64,000 bases of DNA, taken from Herbaspirillum sp. YR522 (GTDB lineage Bacteria; Pseudomonadota; Gammaproteobacteria; Burkholderiales; Burkholderiaceae_D). The DNA is taken from positions 57,701-121,700 of the forward strand of contig NZ_AKJA01000013.1 of assembly GCF_000282575.1 (NCBI RefSeq), read 5' to 3'. Both the position numbers and the translations under genes were made by a program. Numbering within the stretch: the first letter of the stretch is position 1; each line of letters opens with the position of its first letter. Shown here one piece after another: positions 63,887 to 64,000 of the stretch. The notes under the pieces were generated by a model. The model saw only the letters and a program-made list of their open reading frames with translations. It did not search any database and was not told the origin of the DNA.

Positions 63887-63911
63887 GAAAGCCCGCCTCT
63901 GGCGGGCTTTC
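63887..63911. terminator. terminator-like hairpin near the right edge
   Basis: A perfect 11-base-pair stem GAAAGCCCGCC / GGCGGGCTTTC with a TCT loop. The T-run is short on both strands. No gene in the window clearly uses it; it may close a gene beyond the right edge or one lost from the island. Confidence 0.6.
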
Positions 63912-64000
63912 TCCATTTCCGGCCTCCGTTTTTTGCATCTTGCATTGCTGAAATAAATTTCTAACCGACAAAGGTGATTCGGTAATCCCCCCATTTCTCA

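Noticed and set aside
63773..63994. 73-codon minus-strand frame at the right edge
   Set aside because: It runs across a strong hairpin and shows no recognisable domain or ribosome site.

Overview
The window is high-GC chromosomal DNA from a motile Gram-negative bacterium. The F1Fo ATP synthase genes, the KefF/KefC pair, the cytochrome c5-type protein and general protein style suggest Burkholderiales, most likely Oxalobacteraceae (Massilia/Janthinobacterium-like). That family-level placement is an inference from sequence style and was not checked by a search. Protein coding is dense, and most genes sit in tightly coupled operons with ATGA overlaps.

Layout. 1-3.6 kb: atpI-B-E-F-H-A on the minus strand (atpA runs off the left edge) behind a strong sigma70-type promoter. 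4.2-6.9 kb: an atypical response regulator convergent with the flagellar cap gene fliD. 7.3-24.4 kb: housekeeping genes, namely tRNA-Arg(CCG), a membrane-anchored cytochrome c5, an OmpA-type lipoprotein, a YqjD/YqjE-like trio, a class I glutamine amidotransferase, kefF-kefC, a DegP/MucD protease with a PmrA/QseB-type box upstream, a two-component system, a MidA-type methyltransferase, a pteridine reductase-folB-ttcA operon, CDP-glucose 4,6-dehydratase and galE.

24.4-42.1 kb: one 19-gene minus-strand operon. It holds a complete pseudaminic acid (nonulosonate) pathway: pseB, pseC, a PseH-like acetyltransferase, pseG, pseI and a CMP-transferase. These are interleaved with two sets of fatty-acid-type genes (two ACPs, two KAS III enzymes, three SDR reductases, one AMP-ligase), a Rieske oxygenase, three methyltransferases and a sialyltransferase-like glycosyltransferase. 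The inferred product is an acylated, methylated and perhaps hydroxylated nonulosonic acid for a surface glycan or flagellin. glmU and glmS, which lie next to it, make UDP-GlcNAc, the PseB substrate. An Lrp/AsnC regulator lies between them.

46.4-64 kb: a foreign island begins just after glmS, at the classical attTn7 position. A TnsD/TniQ gene broken by one frameshift is all that is visible of the Tn7-like machinery. Behind it lie two anti-phage modules, all on the minus strand. The first is a DISARM-like set (N6-adenine methyltransferase, DrmE-like protein, DrmA helicase, DrmB/DUF1998) with no drmC or drmD. The second is a three-gene ABC-three-component/Lamassu-Cap4-like set (DUF4297 nuclease, small middle protein, SMC-like ATPase) with a perfect LexA-type SOS box upstream. 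The right edge holds a tandem 90-bp repeat with regularly spaced TGGACA boxes that looks like a transposase-binding end.
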